A program made the position numbers and the translations under genes. Below, piece by piece: positions 7,569-16,877 of a stretch of 52,414 nucleotides of DNA. The DNA comes from DYCT01 sp051875715. Its GTDB lineage: Bacteria; Bacteroidota; Bacteroidia; Bacteroidales; Bacteroidaceae. Each line of letters begins with the position of its first letter. Position 1 is the stretch's first letter. Under the pieces are notes generated by a model, which was given only the letters and a program-made list of their open reading frames with translations, was not told where the DNA came from and searched no databases. The stretch spans positions 1 through 52,414 of the forward strand of contig JBJEHD010000053.1 in NCBI GenBank assembly GCA_051875715.1, written 5' to 3'.

Positions 7569-8342
7569 ATGAAAGAAGAAAGCAAACCCCTGATTTTGAT
7601 TTCCAACGACGACGGCTACCAGGCCAAAGGCTTGAACGAACTGATCCGCTTCCTCCGCCCGCTGGGCGAACTGGTGGTCATGGCCCCCGACGGACCGCGA
7701 TCGGGCATGTCGGCCGCCATCACGACCGATATGCCTGTCCGCTACGACCTGGTATGCAAAGAACCCGGCCTGACCGTGTACCGTTGCTCGGGTACGCCGA
7801 CCGACTGCATCAAACTGGCTTTGTTCGAACTGGCCGGCCGGCAGCCCGACCTGGTGGTAGGCGGCATCAACCACGGCGACAATTCGACGGTCAACGTACA
7901 CTACTCCGGCACCATGGGCGTGGTGAAGGAAGGCTGCCTCAAGGGATTGCCCGCCATCGGATTCTCGCTGTGCGACCATGCGGCGGATGCCGACTTTGCT
8001 CCGCTGGAAGAGTCGGTGCGTCAGCTTGTGGCGCAGGTGTTGGACAAAGGGCTGCCGCAAGGCATCTGCCTCAACGTCAACTATCCGAAGGTGAAGACCT
8101 TCCGGGGCACGCGCATCTGCCGACAGACGCGCTGCCGCTGGGACAAGGAGTGGGCCAAACGCCAACGTCCGCCTTTCGGGGCACCTTATTTCTGGATGAC
8201 CGGCGAGTTGTACAACTATGAGCCGCACGACGAGGACACCGACCAATGGGCCTTGGCCCACGGCTATGTGGCCGTGACACCCACGACCATCGATGTGACT
8301 GCCTATGGGATGATGGACGAACTGCGGGGGTGGGGCTTATGA
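7569..8342 (+). CDS. surE: 5'/3'-nucleotidase SurE
   Basis: The protein has 257 residues. The SurE metal centre is visible: SNDDG (D14, D15), S45 in GPRSGMS, and N101 in GGINHGDN. SurE removes phosphate from nucleoside monophosphates in the cytoplasm. ATG 7569 is chosen because the family begins a few residues before the SNDDG strand; the frame is open upstream for 99 codons but that part is basic and unlike SurE. The stop codon overlaps the lpxB start (ATGA), so the two are translationally coupled, a pairing common in Bacteroidota. Confidence 0.95.
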   Translation: MKEESKPLILISNDDGYQAKGLNELIRFLRPLGELVVMAPDGPRSGMSAAITTDMPVRYDLVCKEPGLTVYRCSGTPTDCIKLALFELAGRQPDLVVGGINHGDNSTVNVHYSGTMGVVKEGCLKGLPAIGFSLCDHAADADFAPLEESVRQLVAQVLDKGLPQGICLNVNYPKVKTFRGTRICRQTRCRWDKEWAKRQRPPFGAPYFWMTGELYNYEPHDEDTDQWALAHGYVAVTPTTIDVTAYGMMDELRGWGL

Positions 8343-9475
8343 AGTACTACCTGATTGTTGGCGAAGCCTCGGGCGACCTTCATGCCTCCAACCTGATGAA
8401 GGCGCTGCAGCACGAAGACCCGCAGGCCGAGTTCCGCTTCTTCGGAGGCGACCTGATGAGCGCCGTGGGCGGCACCCGTGTGAAGCATTACCGCGAACTG
8501 GCCTATATGGGCGTGATTCCGGTGCTGCTCCACCTGCGCACCATTCTGTCCAACATGCGCCTGTGCCGGCGCGACATCGTGGACTATCGCCCCGACGTAC
8601 TTATTCTGGTGGATTATCCCGGCTTCAACCTGTCGGTGGCCCAGTACGTGAAGGCCCACACCCACATCCCGGTGTTCTACTACATCTCGCCGAAGATATG
8701 GGCCTGGAAAGAATACCGCATCAAGAACATCCGCCGCGACGTGGATGCCTTGTTCTCCATCCTGCCGTTCGAAGTGGACTTCTACCGCAAGCATCAGTAT
8801 GAAATCCATTACGTGGGCAACCCCTGTGTGGATGCGGTGGCCGAGTTCCGGGCTTCGTATGTTGAGACGGAAGCCGAGTTCCGGGCCAGGAACGGGCTGG
8901 GCGAGAAGCCGCTGGTGGCCTTGTTGGCCGGAAGCCGCCGGCAGGAGATTGCCGACAATCTGAGCCGTATGTTGCAGGTGGCGGCGGCCTATCCGGACTA
9001 TCGTTTCGTGTTGGCCGGTGCGCCCGGCATCGAGCCGGAGTTCTATCGGCAGTGCGTGGGCGAGATGCCTGTGCCGGTCGTGTTCGGGCAGACGTACGCG
9101 TTGCTCACCCACGCCTGTGCCGCGTTGGTCACGTCGGGGACGGCCACACTCGAGACGGCGTTGTTCAGAGTGCCGCAGGTGGTATGTTACTATATGAAGG
9201 CGGGCCGGATTGTGTCGCTCTTGCGCCGTTGGGTGCTTCGTGTGCCCTTCGTGTCGCTGGTCAATCTGATTGCCGGCAAGGAGGTGGTGCGCGAACTGGT
9301 AGCGGCCGACATGACCGTTCCCCGGCTGCACGGCGAATTGGAATCCTTGCTGCACGACGACGAGGCGCGAGCCCGCATGCTGGCCGACTACGACCGCATC
9401 ATCCGTCTGTTAGGCCCCGCAGGGGCTTCCGGGCAGGCTGCCCGGAAGATGTGCCGGTTGTTGAGGCCGGAATGA
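8339..9475 (+). CDS. lpxB: Lipid-A-disaccharide synthase LpxB
   Basis: This 378-residue protein is a GT19 glycosyltransferase. It opens with YLIVGEASGDLHASNL, typical of LpxB, followed by YISPKIWAWK near residue 118 and GTATLETAL near residue 266. It joins UDP-2,3-diacylglucosamine and lipid X to form the disaccharide of lipid A at the inner membrane face. The start codon overlaps the surE stop codon. The gene converges on cdsA with an 11-bp gap. Confidence 0.96.
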   Translation: MKYYLIVGEASGDLHASNLMKALQHEDPQAEFRFFGGDLMSAVGGTRVKHYRELAYMGVIPVLLHLRTILSNMRLCRRDIVDYRPDVLILVDYPGFNLSVAQYVKAHTHIPVFYYISPKIWAWKEYRIKNIRRDVDALFSILPFEVDFYRKHQYEIHYVGNPCVDAVAEFRASYVETEAEFRARNGLGEKPLVALLAGSRRQEIADNLSRMLQVAAAYPDYRFVLAGAPGIEPEFYRQCVGEMPVPVVFGQTYALLTHACAALVTSGTATLETALFRVPQVVCYYMKAGRIVSLLRRWVLRVPFVSLVNLIAGKEVVRELVAADMTVPRLHGELESLLHDDEARARMLADYDRIIRLLGPAGASGQAARKMCRLLRPE

Positions 9476-9486
9476 AACGCCTTCCG

Positions 9487-10329
9487 TCAGCAGATCGAAA
9501 TGGCGTAGAGGTAGATGACGGCCGCCGGTATGGCCATCAAGGCACTGTCGAAGCGGTCGAGCATGCCGCCGTGTCCGGGCAGGATGTGTCCGGAGTCTTT
9601 GATGCCCAGGTGCCGTTTCAGCAGCGATTCGACCAGGTCGCCCCAGGTGCCGAACACCACGACGGTGAGTGCGAGACCCATCCACACGGGCAGCGACATG
9701 AAGGGGAAGAAACGGGCGAATACGGCTGCGGCGGCCAGTGAGGCCACTCCGCCACCGATGGACCCTTCCCACGACTTCTTGGGCGAGATGCGCTCGAACA
9801 GGCGATGGCGGCCCAGCAGACTGCCGATGCAGTAGGCTCCTGTGTCGCTCATCCAGATGAAGACGAAGACCGAAAGCGGCAGAATGGGGTTGTAGCTCAT
9901 GACGGCCGTGTCGAGCGTGCTGTCCGGGTGGAAAGCCAGCACGTTGAGCAAGGCAAACGGCAGGGCGATGTAGACCTGGCTGAAAAACGAGTAGGCCCAG
10001 TTGTGAATCGGGTTCTCGGCTTTCCGATAGAGTTCGCTCACCAACATGTAAATAAGGAGAAGCAGATAGGGCAGGAAAGCCACGGCCTCTCCGCTGAGGC
10101 GGCAATGGAAAGCGGCCATCGGCAGGTAGGCGGCTCCCAGGGCGATGAGGCCCCGGTTGATGTGTACGCCGGCCTGCTGGTTGACCAACCGCCCGAACTC
10201 GAGGGCGGAGAAGGCGGACAAGGCGACGCAGAGCACGCCGAACGAAAGGGGGTTGAACATGATGCACCCCACCAGGACGATGACAAAGACGAGGCCGGTC
10301 AGGGCTCGCAAGATGAAATTGCTTTTCAT
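9487..10329 (-). CDS. cdsA: Phosphatidate cytidylyltransferase CdsA
   Basis: This 280-residue integral membrane enzyme has about seven helices. It carries the CdsA signature near its C-terminus: SLLKRHLGIKDSG, then PGHGGMLDR. It makes CDP-diacylglycerol from phosphatidate and CTP, the entry point to phospholipids. The start codon overlaps the ftsH stop codon (ATGA), so it is probably translated from the rsfS-ftsH-cdsA transcript. Confidence 0.96.
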   Translation of the reverse strand: MKSNFILRALTGLVFVIVLVGCIMFNPLSFGVLCVALSAFSALEFGRLVNQQAGVHINRGLIALGAAYLPMAAFHCRLSGEAVAFLPYLLLLIYMLVSELYRKAENPIHNWAYSFFSQVYIALPFALLNVLAFHPDSTLDTAVMSYNPILPLSVFVFIWMSDTGAYCIGSLLGRHRLFERISPKKSWEGSIGGGVASLAAAAVFARFFPFMSLPVWMGLALTVVVFGTWGDLVESLLKRHLGIKDSGHILPGHGGMLDRFDSALMAIPAAVIYLYAISIC

Positions 10330-12290
10330 ATCGATTCGTTGTTAGGTTCGTTGGCTTCGGGCTTCGTCTCCGGATGGTCCTCCTCCAAAATCTCTTCCGA
10401 GCGCGAGGCCCAGGGGCGTTTGCCAAAGATGCGTTCTACGTCCTCGGCGAAGATGACTTCCTTGTCCATTAGCAGTTGGGCCAATTGGTTGTGTCCTTCG
10501 CGGTGCTCCTGCAGCAACTCCTTGGCCCGCTTGTATTGGCTGTCGATGAGGCGTTTGGCCTCCTCGTCAATCAGTTCGGCCGTGCGTTCGCTGTAGGGCT
10601 TGTTGAACGAATATTCCTCATTATTATAATAGCAGAGGTTGGACAGACGGTCGCTCATGCCGGCATAGGCCACCATGCCGTAGGCCTGCTTGGTGACGCG
10701 CTCCAGGTCGTTCATGGCGCCGGTGGAGATTTGGCCGACGAAGAGTTCTTCGGCGGCACGCCCGCCGAGGGTGGCGCACATCTCGTCGAGCATCTGCTCT
10801 TTGGTGGTGATTTGCCGTTCTTCGGGCAGGTACCAGGCGGCACCCAAAGCCCGTCCGCGCGGTACGATGGTCACCTTCACCAAGGGGTTGGCGTGCTCGA
10901 GGAACCACGACAGGGTGGCATGTCCGGCCTCGTGCAGGGCGATGGTCCGTTTCTCGTCTTGCGTCATGACCTTGGTCTTCTTCTCCAGACCGCCGATGAT
11001 GCGGTCGACGGCGTCCAGGAAATCTTGCTTGCTCACGCGCTTCTTGCCGTGGCGGGCGGCAATCAAGGCCGCTTCGTTGCACACGTTGGCGATGTCTGCT
11101 CCCGAGAATCCCGGGGTCTGTCGGGCCAGCAGGTCCACGTCCACCGTCTCGTCGATTTTGAGGGGACGCAGGTGTACGCCGAACACCTCCTTGCGTTCGT
11201 TCAGGTCGGGCAGGTCCACGTGTATCTGACGGTCGAAACGTCCGGCACGCAGCAAGGCCTTGTCCAGGATGTCGGCACGGTTGGTGGCGGCCAGCACGAT
11301 GATGCCGCTGTTGGTGCCGAAACCGTCCATCTCGGTCAGCAACTGGTTGAGGGTGTTTTCGCGTTCGTCGTTGCTGCTCATGGCGGGGTTCTTGCCGCGG
11401 GCGCGGCCTACTGCGTCTATTTCGTCGATGAAGATGATGCAGGGTGCCTTCTCTTTTGCCTGACGGAAAAGGTCGCGGACACGCGATGCGCCCACGCCGA
11501 CGAACATCTCGACGAAGTCCGACCCGGACAACGAGAAGAACGGGACGTTGGCTTCGCCGGCCACAGCCTTGGCCAGCAGAGTCTTACCTGTTCCCGGAGG
11601 GCCTACAAGCAGGGCTCCCTTGGGAATCTTGCCGCCCAGTTCGGTGTATTTCTGCGGTTGGCGCAGGAACTCCACAATCTCTTCTACCTCTTGTTTGGCT
11701 TCTTTCAGTCCGGCTACGTCCTTGAAGGTCACTTTGTTTTGGCCGTTGCCGCTGTTCTTGTCGAACAACTGGGCTTTCGACTTGCCTACGTTGAACACAC
11801 CGTTGGGGCCTCCGCCGTCGCGTCCCATGCGCCGCATGAAGAACACCCAAACGCCCACTAAGAGCAGAATCGGCATGAAATTCCAGAAGAAGGTGCCGAA
11901 ATAGTTGGTCTTTTTGCGGTAGTTGATGGTGCCGGTGAAGTTGCCTTCCTCCTGCTGCTTGGACAGGAATTTGTCCACCGCGTCCAGCGAGGGCACTTCC
12001 ACGTGGAATTGCGGGCTTCGCTTGGCGTTCTTGGCCTCGGCACCCAGCACCAAAGGCGCAGATTCCGGCTTGATAATCATGTCCAGGCTGTTGTCGTCGT
12101 AGGCTATGATCTGGTCGGCATAGCCCTTGAACACATACTCTTGAAACTTGCTGTAGTCCAGGTCGCGCGTTGCCGTGGCCGGGTCGCTGACCAGGTAAAG
12201 GCTCAGCAGGACGGCCAGGATTGCCAGGTACAACCAACTGAGGTTGAACTTGGGCTTGTTGAAATTCGGGTTGGGCTTGTTCTGATTCAT
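10326..12290 (-). CDS. ftsH: ATP-dependent zinc metalloprotease FtsH
   Basis: The protein has 654 residues: an N-terminal helix (about 19-35), a periplasmic part, a second helix near 130-152, an AAA domain with Walker A GPPGTGKT (230-237) and Walker B IIFIDEID (285-292), and a peptidase domain with HEAGH (453-457). It is a membrane-bound hexameric protease for quality control and for regulated turnover, including lipid A enzymes in some bacteria. ATG 12290 is used because 21 further codons upstream are not family-like. The next gene, cdsA, overlaps it. Confidence 0.97.
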   Translation of the reverse strand: MNQNKPNPNFNKPKFNLSWLYLAILAVLLSLYLVSDPATATRDLDYSKFQEYVFKGYADQIIAYDDNSLDMIIKPESAPLVLGAEAKNAKRSPQFHVEVPSLDAVDKFLSKQQEEGNFTGTINYRKKTNYFGTFFWNFMPILLLVGVWVFFMRRMGRDGGGPNGVFNVGKSKAQLFDKNSGNGQNKVTFKDVAGLKEAKQEVEEIVEFLRQPQKYTELGGKIPKGALLVGPPGTGKTLLAKAVAGEANVPFFSLSGSDFVEMFVGVGASRVRDLFRQAKEKAPCIIFIDEIDAVGRARGKNPAMSSNDERENTLNQLLTEMDGFGTNSGIIVLAATNRADILDKALLRAGRFDRQIHVDLPDLNERKEVFGVHLRPLKIDETVDVDLLARQTPGFSGADIANVCNEAALIAARHGKKRVSKQDFLDAVDRIIGGLEKKTKVMTQDEKRTIALHEAGHATLSWFLEHANPLVKVTIVPRGRALGAAWYLPEERQITTKEQMLDEMCATLGGRAAEELFVGQISTGAMNDLERVTKQAYGMVAYAGMSDRLSNLCYYNNEEYSFNKPYSERTAELIDEEAKRLIDSQYKRAKELLQEHREGHNQLAQLLMDKEVIFAEDVERIFGKRPWASRSEEILEEDHPETKPEANEPNNESI

Positions 12291-12310
12291 AACTTGCTGT
12301 CCGGATAGGG

Positions 12311-12670
12311 TTAGTCGATGTCGGGGATTTCCGTCAAGGTGGCGTCGGCCCACAGGTGTTCCAGGTCGTAGAACGCGCGTACTTGCGGCAGGAACACGTG
12401 CACGACGACGTCGCTATAGTCCATCGCCACCCATTGCGCGTTTCGCAGGCCGTCGACGCAGGCCGGCTTCGCACCGGCATTCTTGCGGGCGAATTCCTCC
12501 ACCGAGTCCACGATGGCGGAAATCTGGCTGGGCGAGTTGCCCTGGCAGATGACGAAATAGCGGCAAATGGTGTCTTCGATGCCGCTCAGGTCGGCTACGA
12601 CGATGTGTTTCCCTTTCTTTTCCTGGATTCCTTCTGTTATGCTTTGGAGCAATTGCTTGGTTTCGTTCAT
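12311..12670 (-). CDS. rsfS: Ribosome silencing factor RsfS
   Basis: This 119-residue RsfS/Iojap-family protein includes the typical segments ICRYFVICQGNS and QWVAMDYSDVVVHVF. RsfS binds ribosomal protein L14 and blocks subunit joining when nutrients run low. ATG 12670 fits the family length; the upstream open frame covers the promoter. It is the first gene of the rsfS-ftsH-cdsA run. Confidence 0.94.
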   Translation of the reverse strand: MNETKQLLQSITEGIQEKKGKHIVVADLSGIEDTICRYFVICQGNSPSQISAIVDSVEEFARKNAGAKPACVDGLRNAQWVAMDYSDVVVHVFLPQVRAFYDLEHLWADATLTEIPDID

Positions 12671-12710
12671 GAATGCTTGGTTTGGTGAATAGTAATTTGA
12701 TTTTAGCGAA

Positions 12711-12718
12711 CAAAGATA
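12711..12718 (-). promoter_or_regulatory. -7 box for the rsfS-ftsH-cdsA operon
   Basis: TATCTTTG on the minus strand is 40 bases before the rsfS ATG and fits TAnnTTTG. A TTTG with the correct -33 spacing was not found. Confidence 0.5.
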
Positions 12719-12987
12719 CAAGGTTTTATGATATGTAAGGAGGAAAGAAGGCAAATATCAGGCCTTTTAGCGTTTTTTAGGGAGAGCAAGGCGGGCAGGT
12801 CGGCCGCCCCGACAAAGAAACAGTATCGCGGATGTGGAAGGCGGGTGCAGGCGTGCGCATGATCCTCCTTCTCGCCAAGACAAAGACATTTCACAGATTT
12901 GAGTATCCCGCTATACGGGTAAGCAGCGTAAGCCAAAGGGGCAAGAGAAAGGCCACCACGAAGATCGGCCTATAGTTGTGGAGAAAC
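12719..12987. other. Intergenic stretch with no recognised gene
   Basis: Both strands were read and no coding region with family character was found. A small dyad (CCCG-CTATA-CGGG, near 12908-12920) is the only local structure noted besides the terminator at 12988. Confidence 0.5.
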
Positions 12988-13037
12988 AAAGAGCGGGAAA
13001 CCGAGGCCGAGGAAGTCGGCGCGGGTTCCCGCTCTTT
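12988..13037 (-). terminator. Long-stem hairpin after the surface lipoprotein gene
   Basis: Arms AAAGAGCGGGAA and TTCCCGCTCTTT pair perfectly over 12 bp around a 26-nt loop, 47 bp past the stop codon of the lipoprotein gene. On the minus strand a T-rich TTTGTTTC follows. It probably ends the lipoprotein transcript. Confidence 0.65.
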
Positions 13038-13083
13038 CTCAGAAACTCAGAATTTATTCTTAGTTCTATTTGTATAATACATC

Positions 13084-14724
13084 TTACTGTATCGTAAACG
13101 AATAGATATCATCGTAGGCTTGCTTAGTGTTAATGGCACCTGTTACAGACTTCACGACAGTTCCATTGACAATGATACGGCAATTGTAACGCTTTCCCTG
13201 TTCACCGCTATAATGTTGAACTCTTACCTTGTAGGTTCCTGCGTCGAAATCGTCACGAATACTGTAGATGTTTTCTATGGCATTGCCAACAGGGGTTGTC
13301 CAGTCATAGTCTAATTCAAAGGCTCCTGCTTGCTTGTGTCCATAATATACTTCTCCACTTGGAGTTGTAAGATGCAAATCATAGTCTGTTTTGCTACTAT
13401 TCGTGTTCACCCAAGTCAATGTTGCCTGAAACTTACCTGTGCCATACGTCTTGGTTGCCTCGCCCCAATCATTAGGTCTTCCATTATTCCAGTTAACGTT
13501 AGACAACGACAATTCTGTCCATCCTGCGTATGTGCTGTAGCCTCCATTTCCTTTTGTGAGTGTGGTGGAAACCGTTACATTGCTCAAGGTAGCTGTCTCT
13601 GTCGTGGTTGCATCGGAATTGGTTTCACTTCTGCGTTCACGTGTTATGGAAGCAGCATATGTCCCCAGTTCAATGCCTGCCATATACAAGTCTTCGCCGT
13701 TGGATGTAAAGGCAATACTCTTGCTGGAACCAGAACTATTTCTTGGAGTTAGTGTCAGATAGTAGTAATATCCGCTTTGGATGTACTGACGGGCAATATG
13801 TATGCCGCCTGTGGTCATTTGATTCGTTCCAGTTCCCATCGAGTGCCTTACGATAACGAACTGCCCCAGTTCAATCATGGTGATAGAGGCCGTACCATCG
13901 GTGTTAATCTTTGAGAATGGAATCAATCTCCATCCGCCTGTATAAGCATCATACCAGTAGACACACACGTCGCTGGCATTGAAACCGCGAAGAGGAACTT
14001 TTATTGTCAAGGGGGAGTTAAATGTGAAGTTCATTGGCTCAATCTTTACATTCCCACTCTCCAGCAGGGTCATACCATTAGGCAATGGTGTCGGCAGGTC
14101 TTCGGCAAGTTGGATAGAAAAGGCAACTCGGCCAACGCCTCCTGAGTTGTTTCTGGGCACAGCCCCTTTGGGAACCGTAATCGTATAGCCGTAACGACGG
14201 AATGTGCGTCCCTCGTCGGAAGTCACCACTTGCGTGTCATCGTCATCAGGTTCGTCTACATTTGTATCCTTGCTATTGTCTACCTTTTTCAGAATATAGC
14301 GATGGCGATACAGGTCACCGTTTACAGAGCGATTTGATTCTAATGCCATCGCATTCTCACCAAGTGATGCCAGTTTGAACGTCTGCCCGTCAATGTCTAT
14401 TGTTTCTCCCTGGTTGTCCATATGCCAATAGAATCCAGTCGCGGACAATCCTTTCTCCGAAACCGTACCAGAATTATTTAGGCCAAAAGTGTAGACTTTG
14501 GAAATACTATTGTCATTAGGCAGGTCAGAGTGATATTGATCTGTCGTGAGATCGAAAATTTCGCTACGGTCAACTTCCCAACTGCCCAAAATCAGTTCGG
14601 CGGCATCGCCCTCTTCCAGTGCCACAGTCTCTTCTCCGTCTTTCAGACATGAAACCATTGTTGTGCTGCCAAACAAAAGAACGGCAAACAGCCCTAAAGC
14701 CTCAAAGATATTCTTTGTTTTCAT
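13084..14724 (-). CDS. Large surface lipoprotein with lipocalin-like and DUF2135-like domains
   Basis: This 546-residue protein has a lipoprotein signal ending TTMVSC (Cys26). Residues about 40-150 resemble a lipocalin-like domain (LGSWEVDRSEIF ... FYWHMDNQGETIDID). The middle (about 175-300) has a ZU5-like look, with YTITVPKGAVP. The C-terminal part has FQATLTWVNTNSSKTDYDLH and PSGEVYYGHK, close to the DUF2135/YfaP type. It is probably exported to the cell surface. Codons are visibly richer in A/T than in neighbouring genes, as in the OmpA-family gene just upstream, suggesting a shared foreign origin. No substrate can be named. Confidence 0.75.
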   Translation of the reverse strand: MKTKNIFEALGLFAVLLFGSTTMVSCLKDGEETVALEEGDAAELILGSWEVDRSEIFDLTTDQYHSDLPNDNSISKVYTFGLNNSGTVSEKGLSATGFYWHMDNQGETIDIDGQTFKLASLGENAMALESNRSVNGDLYRHRYILKKVDNSKDTNVDEPDDDDTQVVTSDEGRTFRRYGYTITVPKGAVPRNNSGGVGRVAFSIQLAEDLPTPLPNGMTLLESGNVKIEPMNFTFNSPLTIKVPLRGFNASDVCVYWYDAYTGGWRLIPFSKINTDGTASITMIELGQFVIVRHSMGTGTNQMTTGGIHIARQYIQSGYYYYLTLTPRNSSGSSKSIAFTSNGEDLYMAGIELGTYAASITRERRSETNSDATTTETATLSNVTVSTTLTKGNGGYSTYAGWTELSLSNVNWNNGRPNDWGEATKTYGTGKFQATLTWVNTNSSKTDYDLHLTTPSGEVYYGHKQAGAFELDYDWTTPVGNAIENIYSIRDDFDAGTYKVRVQHYSGEQGKRYNCRIIVNGTVVKSVTGAINTKQAYDDIYSFTIQ

Positions 14725-14755
14725 TTCTTACATTCTTTATATTCGTTCAACATTC

Positions 14756-16057
14756 TTACTTTAAGATCTCAAACTCGACTCGGCGGTTCAACTTTCGCCC
14801 GTCTTCGGTTTCATTTTCGGCCAAAGGTCGGGACATGCCATAATAACTATATGTAAGATGGGATGATGGCACACCTTTCTTTACAAGATAATTAACGACG
14901 GCCTCCGCACGGTCTTTCGACAATTTCATGTTGAAATCCTCCGTACCAACATTGTCTGTATGGCCTTTCACTTCTACTTTTATTCCCGTTTGTGTCAGAA
15001 TATTTGCGAGTTCGTCAAGAAAAGCGTGGGAACTGCGCTTTATATTGCTTTTCCCGAACTCAAATTGGATTGCATCTACAGCACAGAACGTCTTGCCGTA
15101 TACATTCTCGCCGGTCTTCATCATATCGCTAATTTCTTCCAACGTGTAGCAAGGCTTCTCTTGCTTCTTTTCCACTACGATCTCCTTTTCCTCTACGACG
15201 GCTGCGACAGGTGCAGGTTCAAGCTCGCGTATCACAGGTGCGACATATGCAGGCTGGCGTTTCTTCTTGCCAAGAGGAATACCGACTGTCACCATCAACT
15301 CAAATCCAGAAAATTTGCGGTTACCATTGATTTTATAGGCATTATAAAACAAGCCTTTTTGGACTATGGCTTCACCGTTTTTCTCTTTTTTCCCGTAGGT
15401 ATTACTCAGCCCCAATTCATAACTTGCATCAAGGGCCAAATAGAGATTATGTCCTTCAACGTTCAAATTCCACTTTGCGCCAATGCCTATAGCACCTGCA
15501 AAATACGCGCTTGCAATGTTTGCCTTGTTCAAGTCCATTTCGTATCCGTTGTAATTGCCCGAAAGGTAACGTTGTTCAACGTTGATTTTTCCACCAGTGG
15601 GGAAACCTACTGTAGGAGCAACATACACGTAGGGGCGGACACGGCTGGCATATGTACCAAACTGATAGAAAATAGGTACACGAACATCTAAATAATGTGC
15701 TTTCAACCGATAAAAGACATCATCAATGCCTTCGTTCTCGTAATAGTTGTTGAATGCCTTTGTCGAGTAAATGCCAGTAAGTTTGCCACCGCGATTCAGA
15801 ATAGAAAGTGTCGGACGGATGCCGAAGTTGCCCTCCTTGCCAAAATTCCGCTCAACAAATACAGAGAACAAGCCGCTTGTTATTCCCTTTTTATCGGGGA
15901 AAACGTCCTTGTCAAGATCCGAGAAAGTCATGCTGCCAAAGCGCACACCTCCTCCAACACCAACATACCATTTGCTCTCTGTGTAGGGTTCATTTTGAGC
16001 ATTAGCCTTAACAGCCACGAGAGTCAAAAGGCACAAAAAAGTGAAAAACTTCCTCAT
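14756..16057 (-). CDS. OmpA-family outer membrane protein
   Basis: The 433-residue protein has a cleavable signal peptide (cut after VKANA), an N-terminal beta-barrel domain (about 25-260), a linker rich in Pro, Val and Glu (VIRELEPAPVAAVVEE), and a C-terminal OmpA peptidoglycan-binding domain with GHTDNVGTEDFN and SKDRAEAV. It would anchor the outer membrane to the wall. ATG 16057 is chosen because the signal peptide starts there (MRKFFTFLCLL). It ends 31 bases before the lipoprotein gene, so the two are likely one operon. Confidence 0.88.
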   Translation of the reverse strand: MRKFFTFLCLLTLVAVKANAQNEPYTESKWYVGVGGGVRFGSMTFSDLDKDVFPDKKGITSGLFSVFVERNFGKEGNFGIRPTLSILNRGGKLTGIYSTKAFNNYYENEGIDDVFYRLKAHYLDVRVPIFYQFGTYASRVRPYVYVAPTVGFPTGGKINVEQRYLSGNYNGYEMDLNKANIASAYFAGAIGIGAKWNLNVEGHNLYLALDASYELGLSNTYGKKEKNGEAIVQKGLFYNAYKINGNRKFSGFELMVTVGIPLGKKKRQPAYVAPVIRELEPAPVAAVVEEKEIVVEKKQEKPCYTLEEISDMMKTGENVYGKTFCAVDAIQFEFGKSNIKRSSHAFLDELANILTQTGIKVEVKGHTDNVGTEDFNMKLSKDRAEAVVNYLVKKGVPSSHLTYSYYGMSRPLAENETEDGRKLNRRVEFEILK

Positions 16058-16583
16058 GTTGTTTAAAAGTTTTATGCCCGATAGACACCCATTCTCAGGC
16101 GACACCTAATTTAAATGTTCTGAAACTATATAAAAAGAAAGCGGGGTGTCTTGCCTCTGCTCGTTTGTAGATTTAGGTCGTAGGAAACCTTTGAAATAAA
16201 ACAAACAGAATCTGACACCCACGCCGTTGGTATATTATCTTACGCCCCTAAAGCGTGCTTGAGGCTGCACGAGCCTCCGCACGCTGATGGGACGGTGTTT
16301 TTATATACCTACCCGTAGTGCATACATCTGCAGTGTCTTTGTATTCCAAGTTTGAGTTTCCTACGTTCAAATCTGCCAAATGACACAGCGTTAGCAAACA
16401 CTTCTCAATATGTAGTGCTCCTTTCCCCTTCTTCACCGCTCTGCTCGTGGAAGAACAGCATGGCGTGGTTCGGAAGCGGGTGCAAGTATACTCAAAATAA
16501 TTCGTTTCGCAACCACGTTATATAAAAAAGTACTAAAAAATCATCAAATATATAATATCACGCAACTCTGTAGGGTCAGCCTG
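16058..16583. other. Intergenic region with inverted repeats and no clear gene
   Basis: No supported coding region. GGGTGTC (16144-16150) faces GACACCC (16214-16220). GATTTAGGTCGTAGGAAAC (16170-16188) faces a near-complement at 16356-16373. Between them lies a strong hairpin (16252-16285) with arms AGCGTGC/GCACGCT and GAGGCT/AGCCTC. Local base composition is AT-rich. This could be leader RNA of the OmpA-family gene or debris of a mobile element. Confidence 0.5.
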
Positions 16584-16694
16584 ATGGCTGACATCATAGA
16601 TTTCTACAACAACAGAAGGCCGCACAGAAGCAATAAGGACATGCTGCCACCGAGAAAGTTGAGGGAATCGCTCCATGCGCCTCCAACTGCATGA
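16584..16694 (+). pseudogene. IS3-family transposase C-terminal remnant
   Basis: A 36-codon frame reads IIDFYNNRRPHRSNKDMLPP and ends at TGA 16692-16694. The YNNRRPH block is typical of the C-terminus of IS3-family OrfB transposases, just after the last catalytic Glu. The rest of the transposase is missing, so this is the tail of a decayed insertion sequence. It lies in the AT-rich accessory stretch. Confidence 0.65.
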
Positions 16695-16722
16695 GTTTCC
16701 CTGCCGTGTTTCTCATGATTTA

Positions 16723-16753
16723 TTTGCATGCTCCCAAAAGGAGACTACTTTTG
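16723..16753 (+). promoter_or_regulatory. Complete Bacteroides-type promoter inside the IS-remnant region
   Basis: TTTG (16723-16726), then 19 bp, then TACTTTTG (16746-16753): both boxes and the spacing match. No intact gene starts soon after it; it may have belonged to a lost insertion sequence or drive a small transcript. Confidence 0.5.
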
Positions 16754-16877
16754 TACCTGTGAACTGATTCAGGAACGACCAAACAACTGTGTAAAGCATC
16801 TCAGGAAGACATTGCAAATGATGTGAAGTAAAGTCGTAAATAAACAAATATTCTGTGAAGTAAAATCAGTCATAGTC

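Noticed and set aside
16252..16285. Integron attC site
   Set aside because: The hairpin is strong but lacks the attC core-site pattern, and no integrase or gene cassette is seen.
16248..16436. Small minus-strand frame of 62 codons upstream of the OmpA-family gene
   Set aside because: No family resemblance, crosses the hairpin and inverted repeats, and has no convincing start signal.
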